From Clarireedia homoeocarpa (taxonomy: Eukaryota; Ascomycota; Leotiomycetes; Helotiales; Rutstroemiaceae), in assembly GCA_001465935.1 (NCBI GenBank), contig LNKV01000002.1, positions 1,488,001 through 1,552,000 of the forward strand: a DNA stretch of 64,000 nucleotides, written 5' to 3'. A program made the position numbers and the translations under genes. Shown here piece after piece: positions 23,872-35,820 of this stretch (position 1 is the first letter of the stretch; every line of letters begins with the position of its first letter). The notes under the pieces were generated by a model. That model had not been told where the DNA came from, ran no database searches, and saw only the letters and a program-made list of their open reading frames with translations.

Positions 23872-24144
23872 GGGTATGGCAGCGAAGAGAAGGAATAGAT
23901 AGGGCTGGGAGCTGGCAAGATGGCACGGCTTGTTAAGGCTGACATATATGGGATTGAATAGAGATTTAGGGGAGCGTCGGTTGGTAGCTTGCCAGAGACA
24001 TTATCATAATAATCTGGTACGAGAAAAGATTTGATGCTAAGAAATCACTATCACTAATCGCTACGATCCTTCATCTTCCGTAACTGGATATGGCACAAAC
24101 ATTCAACAAGGAGCTATTGTATCCCTGCGCAGATTTGTCATCTC

Positions 24145-25681
24145 TTAATAATGACACAACCCACCAACCTCCTCGTCAATAGTCCATGTACCCGCCAATC
24201 CACCCAGTTCTAACCCTCCATCGGGATGCTCGTCCAACTTCCCCAAAAAGAAGTCGTTTTGACCCTGCCAATGTGATTCTTTGTTCATGATTCTCCTAGC
24301 CCAAGAATCGATCGTCGGCTCCCCCGTCTCATCCCTCGCCTGCTTCAAGAAGGGAATCAAAGCCGTACCACCTGTACCCTTTAAGTTTTTCTTCTTCTGG
24401 TCATCATCTCCTTTTCCACGAGAGGCTGTAGCAATGTCGACCTTTCGGCGTGTTACCTCGGGACTTTTGGAGCGGGAGTGAGAGCGCGATTCACGGGATT
24501 TGATGATGATGTAACGAGTGACAATAGCGATATGTTTCTCGCGGAAGGCGCGCAGCATCGCGAGACATGCGTCGTATGCCAGACAAAGCTCGTGATTGTT
24601 TGTGTGAGCTTCAACGTAATCACGAATATTGGCCACAACCGTCATGTCTTCCAAGAATCGTCGGTGAGGACCTGGCATGTACTTCCTCATTTCGAGAAGG
24701 AAATTGTGTTTGGGACGTGGGGCTTGCCCTTCCACTTCGCTCTCGGATGCAAAGCCTTTCTTTTCCCCGGTTGGGCGATGCTCGATGCCCAGAACAATGT
24801 CGAAAAATTGGAGAATGGAGCTTTGAGCATTGCTGCCTCCAGCCAACTGTCTGTACTTTCCATTCCCATTCCCCTCATCGTAGAAAACCCCATTAGGAAG
24901 TCCAGCTTCTTCCATGTTCTTGCTACCAGCAAGGAAAGGTCGGATTCTGTGGTAAAACACTTGAGGGTCACAGCTTTCATGCATGCGCTGAAGAAGCGTA
25001 CCAAGTTCATCCAACCTTTCGGCAAATGTTCGAAGACATGATGTGACTGTTCTGCTATCATTCTTGCGAGCCGCCTCGATAGCGGTCAGCATGATGGGAA
25101 GAATAGGAGCAGCTCGAGCCTCGATTGCCACAGAGACCAGGTAAAACCAAGACTCATCAATCGAGCCAGTAAACGTGGTCAAGGTAGCAAGATTCTCCAG
25201 GTTGTCAACATGTTCGTCTTGAAACAATGGCTTGAAATTCCAAAGACAGACCGCAGCATAGGTAGCGACTGGGGGAACTTCCAAGTAGTCAGAAATGTGT
25301 AGAAGCGGGACTGTGATAGATGGTGGCAGGCGCTGTGTGGGATCTAATTAGCATAGAGTCACCTCCGGAAGGAATGGAAAATTTACTAACCTCTTCAGGG
25401 CTATCACCACCCCAAATATAGCCATGTGCCATGAAACATAACAACGAATATGCTCTTCGCCATTCCGAATCGTGTTCCAGACCGGCAGTGGAAAGAACAG
25501 GAAGACGAGCGATAACGCCGCGCAAGCGTCTACTCAAGATCAAACCTTGAAGATTTGCGACGATGGCCTCCCACTTGTTGTAGTATGGATCGGGAAGTCG
25601 TTCAAGAGGTAGTTCAGCCGGAAGAAATCCATATTCTGGAGATATTCCGTAGTTGCTGAGTTTGGGAATCGGAGGTAGCAT
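24145..25681 (-). CDS. BNA2: Indoleamine 2,3-dioxygenase
   Basis: Two exons on the minus strand: 25681..25391 and 25332..24145; 492 residues. It is a cytosolic haem enzyme that opens the indole ring of L-tryptophan to N-formylkynurenine, the first step of the kynurenine route to NAD. The IDO signatures are clear: GGSNAQSSILQFFDIVLG, and MRKYMPGPHRRFLEDM with the proximal haem His. N-terminal features such as the YGFLP start and DPYYNKWE also fit. A Lys/Ser/Arg-rich insertion (SRESRSHSRSKSPEV to KKKNLKGTGG) lies after the haem signature, as in several fungal IDOs. The length is normal for fungal IDO. It converges with the HAD gene (273 bp apart) and diverges from VPS23 over 735 bp. Confidence 0.95.
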
Positions 25682-26416
25682 TGTCTGGGGGAAAGAAGAG
25701 ATAGAGGGAATTATCTGTCCTGACGCAAGGAGTAAGGGATCTTTTGTCCAATACTCCTCAGCCTTTGCGATAATCTTTGTGGTTGCTTCTCATGGAATTC
25801 TGGAGGAGATTTGATGCAAGTAGCAGAAACTGGTGAAAATTGCGTGATGTTTTGGAGAAAACGGAACAGGTCGGGGGATTGTACCCCTCCATATAAACAG
25901 CAGAGGGAAAAAGCCCTCGGAGGTGCGGCATCGGCCATAGTGGCAACTAAGAGTAATCACTCCGGCTTCTCTTTGTCATAACGCAAAATATGGACTGCAA
26001 GCGATCCCGCGATTTACCAGGACAGCAGAGCCAATGAGAGCCATTAGGTAATATTTGTTTGAAGTCCGCCTCGTCTGCGCAGCGTACGGTTCGCGGTTTC
26101 GAAACATCACAGCGTCCCGACGTGCGTGGGGCATCGAGGCGTGCGAGGCTCAAATGCCGTGCATTTTGTGCTGTGGCGGTTGGTAAACTCTCCTCGATGC
26201 TCTGGTCTACTAAAGTAGTCTTACAGTAGTTGGATGCATCGAACATTCCAAGCATCATCCCTGGTGCTCTCTCGTCACACTGCGATTCGCGTCTAGCAGT
26301 TCCTCAAATCACATGACGATGCACGGAGCTCCACGCAAGGTGGGCAGCTAAGATCACAGCACCACCAATTCTGAATAGCTTCAAGCCCCAAGAACTACTG
26401 TTATACACCTTTTATA
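25682..26416. promoter_or_regulatory. Divergent promoter of the IDO and VPS23 genes
   Basis: A 735-bp region between two start codons. A GC-rich segment with several CG-containing hexamers lies at 26070-26170. No coding exon was recognised. Confidence 0.5.
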
Positions 26417-28304
26417 ATGGCCGCTGTTCAACAGCGAGTTCTTAACTGGTTATACAGTGTTCTCACAAGCGTATGTAGATCTGCGAATGGTTGGAGCTAT
26501 CTTATACTGACCTCCGTACAGGAATATCGAGATGTGAACCGAACATACAATGACGTCGCGCAGATGCTCTCCCATTACTCTTCCTTAGCTCCACGAACCG
26601 ATGTATACAGTGCGTAATTGGCAGATAAATATTGCAAGGTCTCTGAGTGCTGATACAGTAACTTATTAGCATACGAGAACGGCGCATCATCTCTTCTGCT
26701 TCACATATCTGGCACATTACCAGTAACATTTCGCGGCACGACATATCGATTTCCGATCGCATTATGGGTACCACACGCATATCCACACGAGGCGCCCTTA
26801 GTCTACGTGACGCCGGTTGAAGGGATGATGGTGAGAGCCGGACAACATGTTGATCCGCAAGGGAAGGTCTATCATCCATATCTGGTAGGGTGGGCAGAAT
26901 ACTGGGATGTGAGTGCAGCATGAACCACTGCGGCTATCGAATTCCTTGGCAGGTGTGCTAATGTTTTTCTAAATACAGAAGTCGAACATATTAGACTTTC
27001 TAGCGATTCTCCGAGACGTCTTCGCAAAAGAACCTCCTGTTATTTCTCGACAACCGCAAAATGCTCCACAACGACCACAATCCGCTGCTATACCTCCTCC
27101 CATTCCACCACTTCCTCCTAACATAGCTCGACCAATACCAAGTCCAGCGTCTCCGCGATTAGCAACTGATGATCGACCACCACCTCCGCCACCGAAGCCT
27201 ACAAGCAATGTAGCCTCACATTCCCCAGCCATTCCACCGCGACATGAGCATGGCCCGCCATTACCTCCTCTCCCTCCGCAAGTTGGATATAATAACAACA
27301 GATATGGACCGCCAATGCCGCAGTCATCCAATGGGCGAACACACACCCCTCAAATAAGCAGTAGTTTGAGATATGAGACTGCCCCTCCCTTACCGCCACA
27401 ACCTTCTAGGCAAAACTTGCAGGAACCATCGCATAGTCCTGTGAGTCCTATAACTCCACCAGAAGAGCCTTATGGACGATCCTCATACCACCAACTTCAG
27501 CAGCCACAACCACCGCCGCCGCAACCACCCTATATTCCAGCTAACATCCAGCAGCCTATACCACAAAATGGGCGGCCGCCTCAGATCGCGCATCAGGTTC
27601 CGCCTCAATATATGCAGCCTCAACAACATCCGCATCCTGGCCCACCTCAAACATGGGCGCAATACCAGCAGCCGCCGCAGCATGCAGCCGCACCACCACC
27701 TCCCCAGAGCAAACCACCGCCACCCCCCGATCTTTTGGACGCTCCTCTAACTCTCGCGATTCCTAGCACCTCCTCCGCCAACCTCCCGGCACCACCTGTT
27801 CCCCCCAACCCAGAAAAGGACATGCTGTTGCATAAACTTGCCTCGGCTCTTCACTCCCAACGTCAACATACCACCACACAAAACACCTCAACCCTACCTA
27901 GTCTTCAATCCCAGCATACCTCTATGCTTACCACACTCTCATCCATGCAATCCGAGCTCGCCGCGCTAGAATCCCTCTCTTCCCTCCTCACCAATGATAC
28001 ATCTATCCTTCACTCCTCACTCCAATCCGCCGACCAGCTTCTCTCCAACTCCCAGCATCGCACACCACCTTCTATCGACGAACTATTAGTCGCACCAACC
28101 GTAGTAGGTAATCAACTATACGAACTGGTATGCGAAGAGCGAAGTCTAGGCGATGCGATATTTGTATTGGGAAGAGCTGTAGAGAGGGGACGGATCAGTG
28201 CGCCGACATTTGCGAAGATGACGAGAGGATTGGCGAGAGAATGGTTTTTGAAGAAGGCATTGGTTAAGAAGATTGGGAAGGGCATGGGATTGAGTACTTA
28301 TTGA
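26417..28304 (+). CDS. VPS23: ESCRT-I subunit Vps23 / TSG101
   Basis: Four exons: 26417..26470, 26522..26609, 26670..26908 and 26979..28304; 568 residues. Residues 1 to about 145 form a UEV domain (inactive E2 fold): EYRDVNRTYNDVAQML, TFRGTTYRFPIALWVP and HVDPQGKVYHPYLVGW lack the catalytic Cys, as expected. A long Pro/Gln-rich linker follows (about 150-400), then a Ser/Leu-rich predicted coiled coil. The steadiness box (PTVVGNQLYELVCEE to the C-terminal KKIGKGMGLSTY) anchors it in ESCRT-I with Vps28. The protein binds ubiquitinated cargo at endosomes for multivesicular-body sorting. In filamentous fungi Vps23 also serves the ambient-pH (Pal/Rim) signalling pathway. The short first exons and the phases at each junction are consistent. 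Confidence 0.95.
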
Positions 28305-29122
28305 TTCACTGAATGGTATCATGGCATTAGATGAAGTATATATGAACATGCAGATCCCTTGTATGAAAATTGGAGCAAAGTGGCGTATATCACGGCCAAA
28401 GGGAAGACTTTTCGTTGAAAGCAAAGCATGCCAAAATACAATTTGGACTATGATTGACAGTGTACGTCACATATTATAAGTATACTTTGGAGTCATCGCT
28501 ATTCTACATGAAACATACTTTCTGAGCAGTGCCGAATTTGCGTGCTTAGTCTCATCTTGCTATTCCAGGCTTGTTTTCCTCGGAAACGCAGCTCACTCAT
28601 TGACTCCCTATCTGCACGTTGTCCATACTGGTGATGCATGATTCGGCTCGGAGAATAACCAAGCAGAAAGCATAGTATATTGAAAGATGTCATTATTCAG
28701 CCATGCGACCAACGTCGGATAAGTTCTCAACACTGCTGGCTCTGTCAATCTAATCTATGGATACAGGCACATATACATATATACCTATTCACTTACAGCT
28801 TGTTCTATACACAGGCAGGCAGGAAGGGTTGCACTGCTGTTTTAAAGGACGAGGAGATCAATGAACATATATACGGTGAATTATACTATAAGTTTATATA
28901 CAAAGAGAAATAAACACTTTGCGCTGTTCTGCTCTCTGTCCTCTGCCCTGTCCTCTGCTTGCTATCTGTCCATACCTCATTCTTATTCTTACACCACAGC
29001 TCCTGAAATCCAAATACAATCCTTCTCTTTCCTATTCCCTTTCCTTCCTTCCTCTCGTATTTTTATCTTTACAATATCTATCCCCCCTCTTATTTCTATT
29101 ACCTGTTTCTTCCACTGGTCTT
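28305..29122. other. Convergent 3' spacer, pyrimidine-rich on the right
   Basis: An 818-bp region between the 3' ends of VPS23 (plus) and an uncharacterised gene (minus). The right half is strongly CT-rich on the plus strand. No gene is seen. Confidence 0.5.
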
Positions 29123-30548
29123 TCACTTTCCCTCCCTTCCCCCAAAAAGAGACACGAATACTCTTCCCCTCTTCCCCTTCTCCCTTCCCCTTCCCCTCTC
29201 TTTTCCCTCTTCCTTCGCCTCCCCGTCATATTCCGCAACCGCACAAACTGCACTATTATCACTACCCACAACCTCTGATGTGGATTTCGCACCTGTTTCG
29301 CTCGGTCGCGTTCGTTGAACTAGACACGGATTCGAGATCTGAGCCTGCGATACTGCGTTCTGCGCAGAATACGGCGGGAATGAATATGAATGTGAATTTG
29401 AAGACTCTGTAGGCGCATCGTCTGTAGGTATGGGCTCAGACCGACTCTTCCTCCACGCGCGTGGATTCGCGCCTGTGCTATTCCGAATAGCAGGAGTGGG
29501 TTTGGGTCTGGGTTTGGGATTGGTGTGGGGATTGCGCGTGGTATGTGTAATGCCTGATTGCACAGGGACAGGATGAATAGATATAGGATTATGCGCTCGG
29601 AACGACGACCTCAGAGAGCTGAGTGCTTCTACGCTATCGAATTCTTCTATTCCGATTTCAGTGTTGGCATCTTCATGTCCAAGAGTTGGCGCAGCAGCGC
29701 GCAACTTAGCCGCTATGCGCGGATCCAGCTCGTCGGGACGGATGTGGTAGAGTTCTAACATGCGGAGGACAAGGCGCGGGGGGAGCGAGTCGGCTTTGCG
29801 GTTCATGCGGTGGATGAGCCAGAGCTTGATGGCGGCGGACTCGGTATGCCGGATTTGGCGGTCAAGGGAGAGGGTGTGTGCTGAGGGGGGCATGAGGCGC
29901 GTGGTGTCGTATTTGGAGGTTGAGGTTGAGGTTGATGCACTGGAGAAGGAGTGGATGGAGGGGGTGTGAGTGCTTGTGGTGGAGGAGCTGGAGCTGGGAA
30001 AAAAGGTGTTTTCATCGGAGGGGGAGGGGGGTGTGATGATGATTTTAATGGGGGGTTGCGTTGGGGGTATGGGTTGGTCGTGGATGGGTTGTAGGTTTGT
30101 GCCTTCTGTGCTGGAGACTTTCGTGGTGCTGATATCGATTGCGGAATCGCTGGATGAGTAATCACTTTTCGAGCAGTCTTGTGTCGCTTTCGTGACGGAA
30201 ATGATAGGGGAAGTTATCAATAGAGTTTCTTGCGAAGAAGTAGGACTTGAAGTGTCGGCGACTTCTACCACATGTTCGATGATGACCTCCTTGTGTTCAT
30301 CGACTATGACTTGTGGAGAGTTATGCACCTCCACTGGAAGAGACTCCAATCCTGGATATCCATCATGCTTGGACCGAATGGTACCATTGAGCTGTTCGTC
30401 TTTCGCAGCATAATTGCGGCCCTTTTTGTCATCCTTCGTCCTAGACAGATAATCATGTGAGTTTCTGGGTCTTCAATAATGCATCAATGGAAAGAGGCTG
30501 CACATACCACCTATGCGAAACAACCGACACCCAGTTTCGATACTTCAT
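29123..30548 (-). CDS. Uncharacterised Ser/Thr/Pro-rich protein
   Basis: Two-exon minus-strand model: 30548..30508 and 30440..29123; 452 residues. I do not recognise the family. Most of the protein is low complexity: Ser/Thr/Pro-rich in the first half and Gly/Arg/Glu/Lys-rich at the end. A more ordered island lies in the middle, about residues 230-300 (KLWLIHRMNRKADSLPPRLV ... LDPRIAAKLRAA), and is probably helical. The intron is placed by the donor GTATGT and acceptor TCTAG, which restore a Trp codon. The start is uncertain: the frame stays open for about 36 codons upstream of ATG 30548 without another ATG, and that upstream text looks protein-like. An unseen 5' exon, a non-AUG start or a sequence error is possible. 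Confidence 0.6.
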
Positions 30549-31090
30549 CACATCCACAGCCTCGAATGAATACTGGTCTTCGTTCTGTTCGTGTTCGTCA
30601 ACGGATAAATAGATAGATGGTCGAAAACAGAGTTCGCCCGTGGCGATTTTTGTTCATGGATGGAGCATTCTCTGTCCTCGATTCATTTAGAACAGTGGAA
30701 GGTCGGGCCAATAATCTCAATGGCGAGGGGTCGGGTTTATGGGTCTCTTCCACGGACAATCTTCTTGGTTACACGATTTATATCTGACGCAGCCCAAGAT
30801 TGTCGGGTCGATTGAGCCTGTGGTTATTATCTCTTAATCGTCCTGCAGGATTGGGTGGGCAGACACCCTCGGGCTTGGCAGACCAATGCGGTGATTGGCT
30901 GGTGCGTTCCCTGCAGAGCTAAGGAGTACTTCCGTCGACTTTGTTTTCCCGGATTCTGGAAGTCGGTATCGGCACGTATTGCTGCGTGCCTGCTTCGCGA
31001 AGCAGGAGAAGGAAGAGATGCGAAAACTGTGAGATGAGGTGGTACAAGCAAGAACCTTGTCGACTATTTTCCGATAAACATGCCTGGTTC
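30549..31090. other. Spacer between two minus-strand genes
   Basis: This 542-bp region should hold the promoter of the 452-residue gene and the 3' flank... of its upstream neighbour on the same strand. The right-hand part of the 452-residue gene's possible N-terminal extension (30549-30656) lies here. Confidence 0.45.
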
Positions 31091-31956
31091 TTATACTGGC
31101 GCTGGTAATGGAATTACGGTGACTTGTTCCGATGCTTTTGCTGTAGCGTAGTATGGAAGTGGGGTGGCTGAGATCTCTGCATGGCTAGGTATCTTCAATA
31201 ATGCAGATGTCCGGTCGGCTGCAGAAGCTGAAAGCGTGGGAGATGGAGGGAAAGTTGGCATTTTCATCATGCCACTATTGATTGAATCAGTACATGTAAC
31301 TATTTAGAGGTGCAGTGTCCGATTGGGCTTCCAACTTACTTTGATAAATCGCCCAAATCAGACAGAATGATGTTGCATTTACCGTTATGGTGGTTTTGAT
31401 GATAGGACAACTCATCCAGTTTGCTGTAGATTTATGTTTTAGCTGCCACTCGAAACAATATTGGTTATGCAACATACGCTGATAACATAGCAAGCTGTAT
31501 CTGGAAAATCCGGGTGCTTTCCGCCTTCCTTTCCTCGATGTCCCGTAGAATGCGAGCTCTCGAGGCCATCCAAGCGGCCGAGGTTTTCATTCTCGAGACC
31601 CTATCGTGGCGATTCTCACCAATGTCAATTAATTCAGCACTCCGTCGCAATTCCCTGTCCATGGTTCTCATTCTTCCAAGCGACTGTACATAAAGACCCT
31701 GAAAATACTTGAAATCACCAGTCCCGTATTCCCGATCCGGCTGGCGGATTTTCGAGGCACAGTATGCATTATTCAACATGTCGGTTTCGGTTTCTAGATG
31801 ATATATCTTGTCCAACGCATTGGAGATCTCAAGTGGAGCGTCTATAGCATCGCGCAAACCGAGGAGGGCATGGGCATAGAATCCCGCGACAACAGCCGCT
31901 ACGAAAGTAAGCAAGCCTGTAATGCTGGCAGCGATCGAGAGCGGGCTATCCGACAT
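31091..31956 (-). CDS. Uncharacterised protein with N-terminal hydrophobic segment
   Basis: Three exons on the minus strand: 31956..31478, 31423..31340 and 31274..31091; 248 residues. Residues about 8-32 (IAASITGLLTFVAAVVAGFY) form a strong hydrophobic helix, resembling the MSDPLS-type N-terminus of many uncharacterised ascomycete proteins. A charged, helical middle follows (MRTMDRELRRSAELIDIG, RARILRDIEERKAEST). The C-terminal part is Ser/Pro/Ala-rich. Introns are short (54 and 65 bp) with GTATGT and GTAAGT donors. Skipping the last intron would end the protein at a stop right after the second exon, giving 188 residues. The 61-codon open frame after the acceptor at 31275 favours the longer form. 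Function is unknown; membrane association is inferred. Confidence 0.65.
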
Positions 31957-33625
31957 GGCGGCAGAAGAAAGATCGGAATAAGTTAAGCTTGCTTTGAGTC
32001 GTAAAGCTAATTGTTGGCCAACTCTCTATGGAGCTTGATATCTGAGTCAATACTAGGTAGCAGATGCAGTTCAGCAGATATAAGTATGCACATTGCAAGG
32101 GTATCCGGCCAGTAGACACAGCCACACCACCATTCGGGGCATTTGCGTGTGAGATATCCAATAGATGCAGGAACATCCGTTTTGCAATGCGACGTCAATT
32201 CCCAAACAGTAGTGATTGTCGGTAGGACAGAAAGCGCCTGCAACTAAACGTTTAACGAGCGTTCTTCATCGTAGCGATACGAATGGGAATGTACAGAGGA
32301 ATTGCAAGATGCCTACGAGAGTTGCGGTTCCACAGCAACCCAGGATTTTGTCATCCGAGCGGCAGAAATCGCATCTTACTGTCGGGGCCAGCTTCTGACA
32401 TCATCGTATGATTTGGCCAGCCTCGACTGTCGGCCCACATTTTTCGACGTCCCTCGCCGACAAGAACAGCAAGAATCAATATGAGCACCACCTACGACGA
32501 TAAGCCGTCACAATCGTATACCAATGCGACTCTCAACGGAAAGACATCGCGATATAGCCAGTAACATTATATTTTATGCTGGTGAGTCGGACTATGGCTA
32601 AGGAGAGTCTTTCAGTCTTTCAATCGCTAGCATTGGACCGAGGAGTACGCCTACAGGTAGCACTTGTTCGTTAGCATTATCAAGATGCAAATCCGTTTGG
32701 AAAGACCAATCTGGGGTCTGAGAACAACCTCTCTAGTTGAATGAAGAATTCTGCTTCGACCAAGGGTTCCTTGTATTGGATGAAGTCGTCCAGTCTGGGT
32801 TCTCAGGTGTATCCCGGCCAACCAGAGACGGCGGGAATGGTTTGTCGATGGCACTTCCTCTAGATCGAAAAGGATATAAGAAATAGACGAGAGAGAAAAT
32901 GTTACGCTCCAACGACTGAAATGCTCGGGGCAATTCCTTTATCGGTATATCTTGGCGGATGGTGTTTCTCGCAGAAACAAATGCCACCAAATGAATGCAA
33001 TTGTGTTCTGCTTTTCCTCTGATCTCTCATCATAAGTAACATTAGATTCTTTGTTTTCTTTGTAAACTTTCACCCTTCCTAGAACTGGAGTGACCAACAT
33101 GTACATAAATTGCTGTCCGAGATTCGCTTCCACTTGAAAACCATGACTTCCCTGATGCAGATACCATAATACGTCAAAGAATACAACGGGAATTCTTTCT
33201 GCATGATCTTATTTCTCAGTAGCCAACGACATACCGAACGAACGCGCGTGGTAGTTTAGCCTATTTGGTAATAATGTAATATTAGAACAGTACATACGCG
33301 CTCTGAAGCGGCTTGCGCTACAACTTTCCTATGTGCAAAGCCTCCAATGACACACGGGAAGATATATCACTTGTTATGTTACATCCTCAGCTGCATATTA
33401 GAAAGTAAAGTGAGCTCCTCATAGGATCTAGCACCCAATTGCCACAAGGAAAAAACGGAAAAGAGGATAGAAAAAACAATGAGGACATAATTAGATAACA
33501 CCAGACTGGATAACACGCCAGAGAACCTTTTCTCTCCGTTCGGGTTTTCGGTCAATGCAACCTGTCATCCTTCTTATCAATCGTTCGAGCGTCATTCATT
33601 TGTGCCGTGAGCAGGATTGGTATGG

Positions 33626-33948
33626 TCCGTCCCATTCGCACTTCAGGCCCATCCGTCAATATTGACGATAAGAGCTGTCAACCTGGGGCTAGAAAGAGCG
33701 TGGTTGGGGGACTGGGTGGCAGCTGGGAGGTGGACTGGGAGGCCAAATGGCCTACAATGAGGCTGACAAGAGTAGTGTACTATTTCTTGAAGAAGACTGG
33801 ACTATAGATGAAGTAATTGAGGAAGTAATTGGAGTGATTGACGAACCGGCCGGCCTATTCGCACTTCAGGTAATATTGACGAATGAAGTAGAACCATAGA
33901 ACCATGGGGCAAGATTGACGGATGGGCCTGCAGTGCGAATGGGTCGGA
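33626..33948. mobile_element. MITE-like element with ~40-bp terminal inverted repeats
   Basis: The left arm at 33626-33667 (core CCCATTCGCACTTCAGGCCC, then ATCCGTCAAT) is repeated in inverted orientation at 33910-33948 with only a few mismatches. A further direct partial copy (CCTATTCGCACTTCAGG, then TAATATTGACGA) lies at 33854-33882. The whole unit is about 320 bp, has no coding capacity, and fits a miniature inverted-repeat transposable element. I could not define a clear target-site duplication. Confidence 0.55.
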
Positions 33949-34550
33949 GTCGAGACTGCAGATGCTGTTGTGAATTTTAGCTCGCAGCTCGCCACTCACA
34001 AGATGTGAGAAAATGAGGGGATTCCTATTCGATCAGGAATACGTGCCAAAGAATACCACCCACTTAGTCCGATTTAATATACCGGGAATACTTGGCATCA
34101 AGATACCGCCAAGGTCGCACCTGCATCGGGAGGGGTCCAACCGAGCTCACTCATATTGGGCCCGCGAGGTCCGCTGACCGACTGCACCCCTTGAGAGCTC
34201 CACCACAACCAAAGCCAGAAGCAGATCAGGGCACACGCAGATGTTGCGTAGACCCTACGAAGCAAACCAAGCTCCCAATTCCAAGTTTTGGGGACTCCAA
34301 CCGGCGCCAAACAGCACGGCGTAAGTGCAGTTACGTCGAGTCTGCGTTCCAGGTTCGCCAATCAAAATTGGTGATGGCGAAGCCCCAAAATGGACTGGAG
34401 CAGCTCCCTGACTCCCTGACTCCTTGAAACCACACTGAGACTGGCCTAGACCTCAGACACGTATGAAAATGATTTCAACAAATAGAACAGCTTCATATGT
34501 AGTCGGGCATTCCTGTAGGTAGGTACATTTGGTATTTAATCGATTTTGAC

Positions 34551-34609
34551 AAATAAAGAGTTCGCCGTGCGATCAAAATAAAGAGTTCACGATACGATCA
34601 AAATAAAGA
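34551..34609. repeat. 25-bp direct repeat in a 5' flank
   Basis: AAATAAAGAG begins at 34551 and 34576, and AAATAAAGAA at 34601. The units are exactly 25 bp apart, with similar intervening sequence (TTCNCNNTNCGATCA). The array ends about 45 bp before the start codon of the peroxiredoxin-like gene. Confidence 0.8.
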
Positions 34610-34654
34610 AGCTGGACTGAAAGGACGAGGAGAGAGGCGCAAGCGGCGAACACG

Positions 34655-35820
34655 ATGGTTATATTATCCGACTCCCTATCAGCAAAAGTTCCTACGATCT
34701 ATTCCCCTACGAACAATACTATACTCGACGACACAACCGAAGGTCCAAAACACAACAAAACGATGGATTCGCCAAGCACGACATCGCCGAAGACATCAAT
34801 CGATACCACACATCGTACGGTTGACAATACCGTAGAGTTTGCTGGCGATGTCAGCACAAACAATGAGATCCCGTCACAAGAGGTTTTAAAAAAAGTTGAA
34901 GGTATGCTTGTGTTAGATAAGGACGGAAAGACAAGACCTTTCAAGAGCTTATACTCGGGCCCAAATGTGGCAAGACGAGTCCTGGTCATCTTTATCCGTC
35001 ACTTCTTCTGTGGTGTAAGTTTTCTCAGCCTCTGCAACTGCTGCACAAGGGCAGAACTAACTATCCCCCTTACTAGAATTGCCAAGAATATATTCGAACT
35101 CTTACATCATCCATCACCGAAGATTCGCTCCTGTCACTTCATGTTCCTACCTTCATCGCAATTGTTGGCTGCGGTAGCCCCTCTCTGATACCCATGTATC
35201 AAGAAGCCACAAACTGTCCTTTCCCGATATATGCGGATCCCACAAAGAAGCTCTACGATGAGCTAGGAATGATGCGCACCTTGAATATGGGATCTAGACC
35301 AGAGTATCAACGCCGTGGAACTATGGTGAATGTGATGCAAAGCGTGGTACAAAGTCTCAAACAAATCAAGGGCGGAAAGCTGCTTCAAGGAGGCGACTAT
35401 CAACAAGTGGGCGGAGAGTTCTTATTCGAGCCTGTTCAAATTGCTACGCCGATCTCCTCTCCTGCAGTTGGAATGGCCGAGGGTGAAAAGAAGATGGGAG
35501 CAAATGGTGGAATCTTAGGGAATGGATCGGAGCTGGGCGAGCAACAAGGATATGAGGAAAAGCAAATTACTTGGTGTCATCGAATGAAGAATACTCGAGA
35601 TCATGCAGAGCTTCCAGAGATCCGAGAGGTCTTGGGCTTTGATGATATTGGTGAGGGTGGAAAGGATAAGAAGCGCTGGTCCAAAGCGCTTGGTGAAAGA
35701 AAAGGCACAAGCGCGTCGGCGAGCCTGAAATTGGGCGGGTTGAGTGAGGATGGTGGGAGCATCGGAAGCGGAAGAAAGTCTCGCGAAAATCCACCTCATG
35801 CGGCGAACGTGGTAGCGTGA
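34655..35820 (+). CDS. Peroxiredoxin-like AhpC/TSA protein (PRXL2/AAED1 type)
   Basis: Two exons: 34655..35014 and 35077..35820; 367 residues. The N-terminal ~75 residues are Ser/Thr-rich and probably disordered. A thioredoxin-fold domain then covers about 80-235. It has VLVIFIRHFFCGNCQEYIR (Cys119-Gly-Asn-Cys122, split by the intron), IAIVGCGSPSLIPMYQEATN, and FPIYADPTKKLYDELGM. This order matches the PRXL2/AAED1 branch of the thioredoxin-like superfamily rather than classical peroxiredoxins. A redox or antioxidant role is likely but not shown. The C-terminal 130 residues are a Gly/Lys/Ser-rich extension carrying KQITWCHRMKNTRDHAELPE, which is conserved-looking. A second in-frame ATG (codon 37) is an alternative start. 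Confidence 0.8.

Larger units (their letters stand above)
31957..34654. other. Long gene-free stretch with a MITE-like element
   Basis: About 2.7 kb without a convincing gene. It carries the inverted-repeat element at 33626-33948 and, at its right end, a 25-bp direct repeat upstream of the peroxiredoxin-like gene. Frames near 32650-33130 lack family signatures. Confidence 0.45.
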
